A DNA stretch of 64,000 nt from an uncultured Chitinophaga sp. (GTDB lineage Bacteria > Bacteroidota > Bacteroidia > Cytophagales > Cyclobacteriaceae), in assembly GCA_902168205.1 (NCBI GenBank), contig CABHOK010000007.1, positions 62,001 through 126,000 on the forward strand. Direction: 5' to 3'. How positions within the stretch are numbered: the stretch's first letter is position 1; each line of letters starts with the position of its first letter. The notes beneath the pieces were generated by a model. The model saw only the letters and a list, made by a program, of their open reading frames with translations, did not search any database and was not told the DNA's origin. Position numbers and translations under genes: made by a program. Shown one piece after another: positions 35,411 to 44,674 of the stretch.

Positions 35411-36049
35411 TCACAGATTATAAACACTATCAAAAGCCTGAATATATCCAACACCTATATTTTCAAGGCTGACGTTGTTGTATCCATAGAAATCAATTCC
35501 ATGCAAGGAGGCTGCATCATAGTCATTCATGGAATCACCAATAAAAACAATTTCCTCTGGCGTATATTTATATATATTCAGGACCGAGTTTACCAATTCT
35601 TTTTTGGGTGTCGGCGAACCATGGATAGATTCGAAGTAATCTTTAAGTCCTAAAGCATCACATAAATATCGAAGCTCCGTTTGATCGGAACCCGACACTA
35701 CATGCATCTTGAATTTCTTGTGATTCTCTTTTACGTATGCTACCGATTCTTCAATAAGCAGCGCGCGATTGACAAGCTCTCTCCTCATTACTTCAGAGAA
35801 TTCGGAAGCAAGACTATCTACCTGTGCACTGGTTATCGTTTCATTTCGAATCTGTTCGAAAAAATACTTGAACTTTACGTACCGTGACAGGCCTCCATTC
35901 TGACGATGATATATCAATAGCTTTTCAACTTCATGTTGAGGATAGGATGATAAAACGATTTCAAAGCCCCGATCACGCACGGGCATTGAATCCATCAATA
36001 CACCATCAAAGTCCCACAGAATTACTTTATACTTTGAAAAGTTTATCAT
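35411..36049 (-). CDS. HAD-family phosphatase
   Basis: 212 residues. Motif I WDFDGVLMDS (nucleophile Asp), motif II VVSGSDQ, motif III Lys in PTPKKELV, motif IV FIGDSMNDYDAA. Beta-phosphoglucomutase/phosphatase-like HAD with an alpha-helical cap between motifs I and II. It overlaps the cytidylyltransferase gene by 23 bp. In ulosonic acid pathways a HAD enzyme removes the phosphate from the 8- or 9-phosphate intermediate before CMP activation; that role here is inference from position. Confidence 0.83.
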   Translation of the reverse strand: MINFSKYKVILWDFDGVLMDSMPVRDRGFEIVLSSYPQHEVEKLLIYHRQNGGLSRYVKFKYFFEQIRNETITSAQVDSLASEFSEVMRRELVNRALLIEESVAYVKENHKKFKMHVVSGSDQTELRYLCDALGLKDYFESIHGSPTPKKELVNSVLNIYKYTPEEIVFIGDSMNDYDAASLHGIDFYGYNNVSLENIGVGYIQAFDSVYNL

Positions 36050-36725
36050 ATATGGCTTCTGCTATTAAAAAGTCATCGATCCAGTCAATATCAAACGACT
36101 TGATCTTATCTTGTTCGTATAAATAAGGTTTACTTCCAATTCTGTTTGATTCCTTCAGGTATATATCTCTTGAAGTAATAAACATTGCATGGTTTACTTC
36201 GTAAAGAACAGGAAGGTCTTGTGTACGCGGCCACCGGTTTGCACCGGCATCATAGTTAAAAACATCCCCACGCTGATCGAGTAAAAAGTTTTGAAGCGGC
36301 ATCACGCTGATTAATGAATCATAGCCTTCCTCAAGTTTTGAAAAGTATTTCTCAATGCCTGTGTCATAATCCTCTGCTTTCACGAAAGGAGTTGTGGTGT
36401 GCCCCCAGATGATATGACTTTCCTTTACAATTTCGGGCACATACTTAATGAGATCTGTCAATACAGTTGTATCCAGACATAAATGATCAGGCCTCTGAAT
36501 CACTTTAATCTTTGATTGATGAGGATCTATTTTTGTTGCGATCTCCATCGAAAACTCATCGTTTGTTGACAGCACTACATTTGACAACGTTTTACACTCC
36601 ATCAATTGTCGAAGCTTCAGCTCAAGAATTCCTCCCGATATTCCGGCAAAGGGGCGTGTATTTTTAGACTTAACACGTTGACTTCCTTTCCGGGTTGGCA
36701 GGAAGAAACAAATATCTTTTTTCAT
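36027..36725 (-). CDS. Acylneuraminate (CMP-ulosonic acid) cytidylyltransferase family protein
   Basis: 232 residues. LPTRKGSQRVKSKNTRPF at the N-terminus is the nucleotide-binding signature (variant of R-x-G-S-K/Q-x-x-x-x-K-N). HTTTPFVKAEDYD and DIDWIDDFLIAEAI near the end, with metal-binding acidic residues, fit the CMP-sialate/CMP-Kdo synthetase family. It is not closely similar to the second member at 44675-45361, so the locus appears to activate two different acids. It overlaps the aldolase gene by 4 bp and the HAD gene by 23 bp. Confidence 0.83.
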   Translation of the reverse strand: MKKDICFFLPTRKGSQRVKSKNTRPFAGISGGILELKLRQLMECKTLSNVVLSTNDEFSMEIATKIDPHQSKIKVIQRPDHLCLDTTVLTDLIKYVPEIVKESHIIWGHTTTPFVKAEDYDTGIEKYFSKLEEGYDSLISVMPLQNFLLDQRGDVFNYDAGANRWPRTQDLPVLYEVNHAMFITSRDIYLKESNRIGSKPYLYEQDKIKSFDIDWIDDFLIAEAIYDKLFKV

Positions 36726-38281
36726 TCCAGGTATGAGTAAACAGAGGTTACAGGTAAATTTTTATAGTTGGTTGGTGTAAGTGAACTCAGCGCTATACTA
36801 CTGTGCTTTCTAAATGCTGTGAATAAAAACTCATTTTCATCGGAAAGACTTTTTTCAAGTTGCGTAATCGCCTTCTCCTGATAGCCATCGTATCCTACCA
36901 GGAAAATTTCCTTTGCGTTCAACTGAAGCGCTGTTTGCAAGGCCAGTGCCGAGTGAGAATCTTTTAACGTATTGGTAAAATCAATATTCGAGAGCTCGAA
37001 ACTTTTACCAACCAATGCTTCTGGTATATATGTACCCATCTTCCTTGGATATGGAGGGAGCACACATTGACCTTTAAAGTTAACCAGATTCTTAAATACA
37101 TTTTCCAGTCGGTGCCCTTCATTACCGACTAAGCAGAAATATTGATCGACTTGTATGTCTTCGTAATTTGCAGCATTCTTTGAGCTTGCATGAATTATAC
37201 AAGTATCAGGTTCAAGATTCCGTACAAATTCCTTAATTGCTGTTTTATGCAGGTTGGCGTTTGGTCCACCCCCAATTATAATAACTTTTGAATAATGTTT
37301 GGCGGGACTGAACAACGGCAGCTTCTGATTGTCTTGTACCTTCTCTTTTTGGTTATATAATGCCCGTATGATACTATTGAAAGAATAAAATCTTCGTGTT
37401 ACCCACTCCATTACATCTTTTTGTGGTAACGAGTTAGCTCCTGACACCATGTATGGAAGATTGGTACCCCAGCCGTGATCCTGTTGCAATCTTTCAAAAA
37501 CATCCACAACAGCACTTAATGCATTGAAGTCCGTCTTCAGACCTTGTGATGCATTCAATGCAGTTAACAATAACTCTGTTTTTAAATTACCTGCACCACG
37601 TCCCATACCTGTTACAGTAGCATCAATAATATCAGCGCCATGCTCAAGTGCTGTTAGCGAATTGATCAGGGCCAGCTCCATGTTATTATGTCCATGGAAT
37701 CCAATCTTACACTTCGTGCGCTCTTTTACCAAGTTGATCACTTCCTTAACATCCTGCGGGTATACTCCTCCATATGAATCAACCATGTAAAAATAGTCGG
37801 CTACAGCATCTACCTCCTTAATCTGGTTCAGAAAGTCGCCATACTGTTTCCATTTACTCATATACATTACATTGAAGCCGACCTCAAAACCTAGCTTCTT
37901 TATCTCTTCCGCAAGCCTCAATGCACGTCCTAAATACTCCGGATCCAATGCTATCCGCACCATGTCAATTAAATCTTTGCACGGCTCCAGCAAATCTTTT
38001 ACATGCTCAGGTCGCACATCTTTTTCATTGAGAATGATCACCAGCTTTTTGTTGGATAACGACTTTGCTTCTTGCAGTACGTATATAGGGCAGTAAAAAT
38101 ATTCGCCTAAATATTCTTTCATCGGGCTACTTCTGTAACCTATCTCCAGATAATCTACAGGCAACTCGTTGAAAGACTTAAAATAGGTATGTACCAATTC
38201 CTTGTTGAAGTCCCAGTTGGTATAGTACCCTCCATCACGAAGTGTACAATCCAGTATTTTATAGTTTCTTACTGTATCCAT
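36722..38281 (-). CDS. Pyruvate-type (DRE-TIM) aldolase fused to a Rossmann-like domain
   Basis: 519 residues in two parts. Residues 1-300 are a DRE-TIM metallolyase like 4-hydroxy-2-oxovalerate aldolase: LDCTLRDGG (Arg15, Asp16), FHGHNN (His196, His198 as metal ligands) and ATVTGMGRGAGNLKTE (221-236). Residues about 330-519 start VIIIGGGPNANLH and contain DSHSALALQTAL and EIFLVGYDGY, reminiscent of DUF115/MptE-like domains. The aldolase part could join pyruvate to a sugar aldehyde to make a 2-keto-3-deoxy acid. The next genes, cytidylyltransferase, HAD phosphatase and GT29-like protein, fit such a pathway. Product unknown. Confidence 0.8.
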   Translation of the reverse strand: MDTVRNYKILDCTLRDGGYYTNWDFNKELVHTYFKSFNELPVDYLEIGYRSSPMKEYLGEYFYCPIYVLQEAKSLSNKKLVIILNEKDVRPEHVKDLLEPCKDLIDMVRIALDPEYLGRALRLAEEIKKLGFEVGFNVMYMSKWKQYGDFLNQIKEVDAVADYFYMVDSYGGVYPQDVKEVINLVKERTKCKIGFHGHNNMELALINSLTALEHGADIIDATVTGMGRGAGNLKTELLLTALNASQGLKTDFNALSAVVDVFERLQQDHGWGTNLPYMVSGANSLPQKDVMEWVTRRFYSFNSIIRALYNQKEKVQDNQKLPLFSPAKHYSKVIIIGGGPNANLHKTAIKEFVRNLEPDTCIIHASSKNAANYEDIQVDQYFCLVGNEGHRLENVFKNLVNFKGQCVLPPYPRKMGTYIPEALVGKSFELSNIDFTNTLKDSHSALALQTALQLNAKEIFLVGYDGYQEKAITQLEKSLSDENEFLFTAFRKHSSIALSSLTPTNYKNLPVTSVYSYLE

Positions 38282-39750
38282 TTTAGTTTCATCTTTATGT
38301 TAAAAACACGATGCACTACACTGATAATTTTAGCCAACATCTTTGTACCAAAATCGTAATCGTTCATTTTAATGCCTTTAAAAAGCGGTGTAGATGTAGG
38401 GCCTTTCTGGTCGTAATATTTAGCTTTAACACCACCTTTCAAAGCATAAAACCCATACTTAATACAACCGGTTATATCCTTGCTCAGCAAGTCGGATTGA
38501 AGTAAGCTTAATATTTCTTGTTTGTCCTTGGGTATATAAGCAACATCCAGGTACCAGTAAAAACTCTTACCGAGTAAAATTACCGGTTTTCTCCAGAAAC
38601 TGGATTCAATCCCTATACTGGATCCAAAGACGATAACTTTCTCCGCTATATCCAGCAACGCATAGCTGTCCACTGTGCTTTCAGGCAGAATTACATGTAT
38701 ATTCGGATATACTTTATTCAGCGCTGCTATTCCCGTAGCCTGTACTTCTTTAACACCTTTCAAGTTAGGATGCATGCGGATTATCAAATTAACTTCTGGC
38801 AATTGCTTCCCTACCAGGTCAACGATATAGCGTATACCATCCAACTGATCAAAGAAAAACGGATTCTGATATTCCTTACCAACTGCAGCAAATTCATCGT
38901 CAGAACTTGTAAACAGAACGATGTTTTTTTTACTGTCTTTTACTCCTTCCGGAAGTAATCCCTTCTGTTGACTTGATACATACGATTTATCAACAATTGC
39001 CTTACCCGCTTTCTTACCCTCGTAGAATTGAGCGCCGATTTTCATTTTTTCTTCGAGCGAATAGTCAGGATCACTCCATGCCTTCTCTATCCATTCAGTT
39101 TTTGCCACAATGTTATGTGGTAACGCATTCTTGAATATCTCCAGGTATCCCCCCGGACGAGTTCGCTCATAGTTGTAACAATCTATGCCCAACGTCTCGG
39201 AGGCGCGTAAGATTGCACGCTTATAATCCTGCCTTCCGTTAAAACTTACAACTTTATCGATGTTGTTCTGCTTCAAAAAACGTTTAATCGCAAAATACAG
39301 AGCTAAGGAATTTATCTTAGCTTTTAGAATATAGTTTGACTTGTTTGCCAAAGCTACATCGCGATTCCTTGTGTTGGAAATATAAACCGAAAGCAGTGAC
39401 TCTCCTATCTCGAAGTTATCGTACTTTGTATCAAAGTCTATGGCAGCGTTGTCTTTAAAAAACGCAATCGCCTGCTTCCAGTCTTCTTCAATAAGAATAT
39501 CTTCAAATTTTAATGGAACAAAATCGCCTTCAACAAGATCCAGGCTTCTATTCGCATTGATACGACAGGAGAAGCATACATCTGGTTTACCATCAAAATT
39601 GAAATAGCATGTATCAAAACTATTCGAGCAATTCAAATAGTATATCTTATCTGATGGACTTTTCGATTCAACGTATTGCGCCAATTGATCCAGCATAATG
39701 GATCGCGAATATGTTTTTACATTATAGGCGGAAACTATCAACGTGTTCAT
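38269..39750 (-). CDS. Capsule-synthesis (KpsC/KpsS-like) glycosyltransferase candidate
   Basis: 493 residues. The C-terminal half has the features of capsule Kdo-transferase-like proteins: FTSSDDEF (280-287), IIRMHPN (323-329), YALLDIAEKVIVFGSSIGIES (363-383, split here around the GSS turn) and FWRKPVILLG. The N-terminal half is not recognised. KpsC and KpsS transfer Kdo from CMP-Kdo, so an ulosonic-acid transferase function would suit the neighbouring CMP-sugar genes; this is inference. It overlaps the aldolase gene by 13 bp. Confidence 0.65.
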   Translation of the reverse strand: MNTLIVSAYNVKTYSRSIMLDQLAQYVESKSPSDKIYYLNCSNSFDTCYFNFDGKPDVCFSCRINANRSLDLVEGDFVPLKFEDILIEEDWKQAIAFFKDNAAIDFDTKYDNFEIGESLLSVYISNTRNRDVALANKSNYILKAKINSLALYFAIKRFLKQNNIDKVVSFNGRQDYKRAILRASETLGIDCYNYERTRPGGYLEIFKNALPHNIVAKTEWIEKAWSDPDYSLEEKMKIGAQFYEGKKAGKAIVDKSYVSSQQKGLLPEGVKDSKKNIVLFTSSDDEFAAVGKEYQNPFFFDQLDGIRYIVDLVGKQLPEVNLIIRMHPNLKGVKEVQATGIAALNKVYPNIHVILPESTVDSYALLDIAEKVIVFGSSIGIESSFWRKPVILLGKSFYWYLDVAYIPKDKQEILSLLQSDLLSKDITGCIKYGFYALKGGVKAKYYDQKGPTSTPLFKGIKMNDYDFGTKMLAKIISVVHRVFNIKMKLKWIQ

Positions 39751-39753
39751 GTC

Positions 39754-40830
39754 TCAATTCATTAAAATTTTTTCCCAGCTATCCATAACTTTTTCCTGTG
39801 TGAATCTGTCAAGACCCTTTGTAACGTTTCTCTTCAAATGCATATACAGATCCTTGTTTGCAAGAATCTCCGTCATGATCGCTCCCAGTTTCTCATAATC
39901 TCCTACCGGAAATAAATAGCCGTTATCTCCGTGAAAAATTATCTCCTTGGGTCCTGTTTTGGCTAGAGATGAGATCACAGGAGTTCCTAACGACAAAGCT
40001 TCCACCACTACATTCGGGAAACCTTCACGAAGCGATGCATTAATCAATGCTATAGCATTTACCATATAGGGGTGCGGATCTCCTATAAATCCTTTCAACT
40101 TAACACAATCGGTCAATTCAAGTTTTTCAACCAAAGCCTTTAAGTGAAGCATCTCAGAACCATCTCCTAAGATAATTAAATCCGCTTTTTCAAATATTCG
40201 GAACCGATGATATGTTTCGATCACTTGCGCGACATTCTTTTGTCTGCTCAGGCGCGACACAATCGCAAAATAAGGGCGATTCTCTGGTATATTTTTTATT
40301 AAATCCTCATTCTTACGAGGCAGTGGAACCGGATTATAAATAGTCACCAGCTTATTCTTATTCAGAAAAAAACCGGTTACGTCTTCCTTCAATTCCTCCG
40401 ATGGGCATACTACATATTTAACCCACGGCATATTATAGAAAAACCAAAATTGCCATTGCTTATATTTCTTATACCCTATCAACGGATAGATATCAAACCT
40501 CGTGACAGTACGTCCGAATAAAACGCATGTCGCCAACAGACTACCTATTCTTGACATCGCTATCAATCGTTTCGGCCTAAGCGCTTTAACAAGTTTTCTT
40601 ACCTTGAAGATAACATACAGGGCACTGAGTATTTTATTCTTATATCGCTTGTGGTCTACATGAACAATATTCACCCTGGGGTCTAGTTCAAAAGCGATGT
40701 TGCGAATAAAAAGGGCAATCGTAACTGCATGTCCTCGACTGACCAAATGATTAGCAAGTATAGCAGTATTCCGTTCTGCCCCACCTTTTTTTAAAGAACC
40801 GACAACAAATAAAAACTTATCTTCTCTCAC
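39754..40830 (-). CDS. GT4 glycosyltransferase
   Basis: 358 residues from a GTG at 40830 that overlaps the preceding stop (GTGA). VGSLKKGGAERNTAILANHL is the acceptor loop, FAIVSRLSRQKNVAQVI opens the donor domain, and NASLREGFPNVVVEALSLGTPVIS is the E-x7-E motif. The glycosyltransferase set resembles PglA/PglJ-type enzymes. Specificity unknown. Confidence 0.88.
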   Translation of the reverse strand: MREDKFLFVVGSLKKGGAERNTAILANHLVSRGHAVTIALFIRNIAFELDPRVNIVHVDHKRYKNKILSALYVIFKVRKLVKALRPKRLIAMSRIGSLLATCVLFGRTVTRFDIYPLIGYKKYKQWQFWFFYNMPWVKYVVCPSEELKEDVTGFFLNKNKLVTIYNPVPLPRKNEDLIKNIPENRPYFAIVSRLSRQKNVAQVIETYHRFRIFEKADLIILGDGSEMLHLKALVEKLELTDCVKLKGFIGDPHPYMVNAIALINASLREGFPNVVVEALSLGTPVISSLAKTGPKEIIFHGDNGYLFPVGDYEKLGAIMTEILANKDLYMHLKRNVTKGLDRFTQEKVMDSWEKILMN

Positions 40831-41375
40831 TGGCTCTGTTCGTCTTTTTTGATTTTTACTTTAGCAGGTATACCCATGGCCGTAGAAGATTCAGGAACAT
40901 CGTGGATCACAACGGAATTGGCTCCGATCTTCGCGCTATTTCCGATTGTTATACTTCCCAAAAGCTTTGCTCCGGTACCTAACGTTACATTCATGCCGAC
41001 CTGCGGCATTCCACCTTTTGCTCCAGGATACTTTTTTCCCATCGTTACACCATTAAAAATAACTGTTCCGTATCCAATCGATGCATTCGGGCCAATCACT
41101 ATATCTGAGCAGTGTGCTATCCTAACTCCACCCTGTATTTTTGCACGAGGCGATATATCAACACCATATCGTCTCTTTGAATATTCATACAACAGGAATG
41201 TAATCAAACTCAATCCTTTTCTATCTGTATAGCTGTAAACACGGTACATAAAAATTGCCTTGAATTCCTTTACAAAGAAACTTTTCAGCACCCTGAAGAA
41301 ATTCAATGATACTTTGTGCTGAAAATGCGAACCAGACAAGCTGTGAATGAGATCATGTTTAATGGCTTCAAGCAT
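40827..41375 (-). CDS. Serine O-acetyltransferase-like hexapeptide acetyltransferase
   Basis: 182 residues. After an alpha-helical N-terminal part (1-85) comes the left-handed beta-helix with ISPRAKIQGGVRIAHCSDIVIG, typical of CysE-like acyltransferases with His in the active site. It ends AMGIPAKVKIKKDEQSQ. In polysaccharide loci such enzymes O-acetylate sugars (WcaB/EpsH-type), so sugar acetylation is more likely than cysteine synthesis. Confidence 0.8.
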   Translation of the reverse strand: MLEAIKHDLIHSLSGSHFQHKVSLNFFRVLKSFFVKEFKAIFMYRVYSYTDRKGLSLITFLLYEYSKRRYGVDISPRAKIQGGVRIAHCSDIVIGPNASIGYGTVIFNGVTMGKKYPGAKGGMPQVGMNVTLGTGAKLLGSITIGNSAKIGANSVVIHDVPESSTAMGIPAKVKIKKDEQSQ

Positions 41376-41443
41376 TTTTATACGCTGTTTAAAAGTTTAT
41401 CATTCCGTTATTCAATAAGACTTAGCGAAGAGGTATTCACAAA

Positions 41444-42832
41444 CTAAGAGATTACAAAATAATGCGGATTGTAAAATCTCAGCTTCACTCTCTTACCGGT
41501 GTTATCCTCTATTTTCTTCAAGAGAGATTCGATCTTCTCCTTATCAAATCCTGGAAACTTGTTATTGATATACTTTAAGGAATTCAATTTGGTATGTCTG
41601 TTTAGTACCGTATTGTACGCCACATATACCTTTTCAAAGAGCAGTTTTTTATAGAACAATTTACTGACTTGAAGAGATGAAGGAGATTTAAACTGACCAT
41701 CCTTATTATTCTGCAGATAACTCTGCTCGATCGTTTCAAATTCCTTCAAAAACAATTCTGTCGCAGGCATATTCAGGTTATTGATTACTTCATCACCTTT
41801 TATTGAATATGTATAACCGTGGTCGGATGGATGTTTTTTATCCAGTATCAACTTGACCAAAGCTTCTATTTTTTCAGGATCGTTCAAGATATACCCTATC
41901 TCACTTGCAGGATATATGGTGTGAGCATTTACCTTCTTGATAAAAGTAATTACAGGAATCCCCATAAAATGAGACTCGAATGATGTGGTGCATCCTCCAT
42001 GTATGAGAGCCTTCGCTCCCACTAACCACTCACCCACTGAGCCATCTCTGATAACATGTATATTACTTTTATTGGCAAACACATCTGTATAAAAATTGAG
42101 ATTTTCAGAAGGATGAGGTCTTACCACAAAATTAATATGCTGAAATTTATCTGCCAGTTGAAGAACCAACTCCACCATTGACATCAAATTATCAAAGTCA
42201 TCACTATACCTCGTCAGAAATCCAATTCTCTCCTGTGTATTCATAACAGGATATTTGAAAAAATGTAGCTGCTTGGTAAAATTGTTGTGGTTGTTGGCGG
42301 CACCGTAGTGCGTGTTAATCAACACATAGTCTTTTAATTCCTTCTGATATTTTTCGCCTTTCTCTTTATAAAGAAATTTGTACTTGTTATACAGATCAAA
42401 TCGAACTACACCTACATTCTTCACATTTTCAGGATGCTTTGCTATTTTTGACAAAACCTGCTTTTGACGTTCTCCCCAAACGAAAACATAATCATGCTCA
42501 TCAAAAACTCTTGGATTACAGCTAAACTCTAATCTTTCTTTCCACAGTTCGTCATTCTTAAAGAAGAAGCCACCTTCCTCGTAATAATATATACTATCAA
42601 TGCCACGTTCCTTTTGCTCGTAGTATCCCTTGGGCTTAAATTTTCGCGCGTCATTTCTAAATATATTCTTACCTACATATAGGCCATTTTTAAAATAAGG
42701 CAGGCTTTTATCTAGGAATTGGAAACTACCAAAATGAATACTCCTTCCATTCTTTCCAGCTAATGCTGATGCCAGAAGAAGTTTATAGTCCAGCTCACGG
42801 CTCTGTGTTTCTATTGGAAATAAAATATTCAT
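41444..42832 (-). CDS. Surface carbohydrate biosynthesis protein (glycosyltransferase-like)
   Basis: 462 residues from the ATG at 42832, one base after the ABC exporter stop; the upstream in-frame start at 42901 lies well inside that gene. MNILFPIETQSRELDYKLLL matches the start of the family known as surface carbohydrate biosynthesis proteins. NFVVRPHPSENLNFY and ALIHGGCTTSFESHFMGIP are the GT-B-like donor-site motifs shared with KpsS-type proteins. Probably a glycosyl- or glycerol/phosphate-type transferase; exact reaction unknown. Confidence 0.7.
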   Translation of the reverse strand: MNILFPIETQSRELDYKLLLASALAGKNGRSIHFGSFQFLDKSLPYFKNGLYVGKNIFRNDARKFKPKGYYEQKERGIDSIYYYEEGGFFFKNDELWKERLEFSCNPRVFDEHDYVFVWGERQKQVLSKIAKHPENVKNVGVVRFDLYNKYKFLYKEKGEKYQKELKDYVLINTHYGAANNHNNFTKQLHFFKYPVMNTQERIGFLTRYSDDFDNLMSMVELVLQLADKFQHINFVVRPHPSENLNFYTDVFANKSNIHVIRDGSVGEWLVGAKALIHGGCTTSFESHFMGIPVITFIKKVNAHTIYPASEIGYILNDPEKIEALVKLILDKKHPSDHGYTYSIKGDEVINNLNMPATELFLKEFETIEQSYLQNNKDGQFKSPSSLQVSKLFYKKLLFEKVYVAYNTVLNRHTKLNSLKYINNKFPGFDKEKIESLLKKIEDNTGKRVKLRFYNPHYFVIS

Positions 42833-42833
42833 A

Positions 42834-44633
42834 TTAAAATATTTGCAGTGCGACCATTCTGTTAAAATTATTCGAAGTCGATCGTAAACTTTCGAAATCA
42901 CCTATATCTTCAATGACACCTTTATTCAGGTATATTATCCTGTCGGCATTCTTAACGGTTGATAATCTATGTGCAATGATGATAATTGTAAATTGTCCTT
43001 TAAGCTGATCTATATTTTCCTGAATACTTCTCTCGGTTTCCGAATCAAGCGCTGATGTTGCTTCATCCATAAACAGGAAATCCACTTCTTTATATAACTC
43101 GCGGGCAATTGAAATACGTTGCTTCTGTCCTCCGCTTACCATGATACCATTATTTCCCAACTGCGCCTTTTCCTTATCGGGCAAACCCATTACGAAATCA
43201 TATATTGAAGCCATTCGCATGGCCTTTTCAAATCGCTGAATATTAGCGGGCGTTGGTGCATCCCAAAATGTTATATTGTTAAAAACAGTATCATTGAAAA
43301 TAACGGGCTCTTGCGTGATATACCCTATTCTCTTTTGGAATGATACTATATCAATGGCCTTGCTGTCTTTTCCGTCAATAAAAAACATTCCCTTCTCACT
43401 GCTTAGCAGTCCACTCAACACGTTCATCAACGTTGTTTTGCCAGAGCCGCTTTCTCCGACTAATGCGATCGTTTCGTTCTTTCGTATCTCAAGAGATATA
43501 TCGCGTAGTATCGATTCATTGCCGTACGAGAAAGATAAATTTTTTAGCAAAAGAGATTTCTCAAATGAAGTGACTTTCTCGGTTCCCCGTTCCTCCTGTT
43601 GTTCTCTCAGTTCATTCGTAAATTCTGACATATTTTCCAGCGAACCGGAAACTGATAAAAAAGTGTTCCAGTAATTCTGCAGGGCCATTAAGAAACTGAG
43701 CGACCTATAGAAAAACAATAAGCTCAGAATAATCAATCCGAGATTCTGAGAAAAGAATTTTACCTGAACTAAAATAACTGATACCACAACCAGCATTACG
43801 ATAGGTTCTCGCATAGCTGCCAGAAATGTGGACATCACACCTATTCTACGTTGCGTTTCTTCTATCTTAAGAATTATGCGCTTTAGCTTTTCGCCAAACT
43901 CGTGTATCAGCCCGGTGGCCTTGAGGTATTTAAAGTTTGCAACCTTCTGAATGAGCAATCCCTGAAAAGTATGCGACTCCTTTGTCAATTCACGTGACAA
44001 TGCTTTTGTTATCTGGTATATCTTCTTGAAGATAAGATTTGTTAGCGCTCCCCCAACGGCAACCAGCACGGCAAACTGCGGATTAACCATAAAGGCCATG
44101 AATATATATACCCCTACAAGCACACCATATTGAAATGATGTAAAGTAAGATCGGTAGGCCTGTAATACTTTCTCTACCTCGCCACTAAATGTATTCTGAA
44201 TTCTTCCGGAGTCACTTCCTACGAAAGCCTTATACTTAAAACCGGAAAGCAACGTGATGTTTGAAAATCTAATCGTTCGTATAAACCGTTGTTGTAAAAG
44301 CACTTTATAATAACCTTCTGCAAACTTCACCAATCCTTTCAAGGCGAAAAATGTAAGGATCACCAACAGGACTGTCTGCAGTGTGATACTAAAGCCTAGC
44401 CAACTCAACCCATCGATCAAAAAAGACAAGTTTCCCATTTGTTCTGATTGGACAGTAGCGCCACTGTTGTCTACCATCTGAAGCAAGGGAAGAAACATCG
44501 CAAGTCCAAAACCATCCAGTACACCTACGGTTAAGCTTAACCCGACAGAAATAAAAATTCTGTAACCGAGATAACCATAGAAGTAATAGAAATCTTCAAA
44601 TTGTCTCTTAATCAACTGCTTTAGCCTATTCAC
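42834..44633 (-). CDS. ABC exporter, MsbA/PglK-like flippase candidate
   Basis: 599 residues from a GTG at 44633. Six transmembrane helices (about 20-320) fused to one ATPase: Walker A ALVGESGSGKTTLMN, Q-loop IGYITQEPVIFN, signature VSGGQKQR, Walker B FLFMDEATSALDS, switch AHRLSTV. No Wzx flippase is found in the locus. In the Campylobacter pgl system the ABC protein PglK flips the lipid-linked glycan, so this protein is the best candidate for that job here. Confidence 0.87.
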   Translation of the reverse strand: MNRLKQLIKRQFEDFYYFYGYLGYRIFISVGLSLTVGVLDGFGLAMFLPLLQMVDNSGATVQSEQMGNLSFLIDGLSWLGFSITLQTVLLVILTFFALKGLVKFAEGYYKVLLQQRFIRTIRFSNITLLSGFKYKAFVGSDSGRIQNTFSGEVEKVLQAYRSYFTSFQYGVLVGVYIFMAFMVNPQFAVLVAVGGALTNLIFKKIYQITKALSRELTKESHTFQGLLIQKVANFKYLKATGLIHEFGEKLKRIILKIEETQRRIGVMSTFLAAMREPIVMLVVVSVILVQVKFFSQNLGLIILSLLFFYRSLSFLMALQNYWNTFLSVSGSLENMSEFTNELREQQEERGTEKVTSFEKSLLLKNLSFSYGNESILRDISLEIRKNETIALVGESGSGKTTLMNVLSGLLSSEKGMFFIDGKDSKAIDIVSFQKRIGYITQEPVIFNDTVFNNITFWDAPTPANIQRFEKAMRMASIYDFVMGLPDKEKAQLGNNGIMVSGGQKQRISIARELYKEVDFLFMDEATSALDSETERSIQENIDQLKGQFTIIIIAHRLSTVKNADRIIYLNKGVIEDIGDFESLRSTSNNFNRMVALQIF

Positions 44634-44674
44634 AAATCCAGATTTTACAAATTAATAGTTCCAGGTAAATCAAA

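Noticed and set aside
40827-41375. Cysteine biosynthesis serine acetyltransferase CysE
   Set aside because: Its position among glycosyltransferases and its short N-terminal part fit sugar O-acetylation better.
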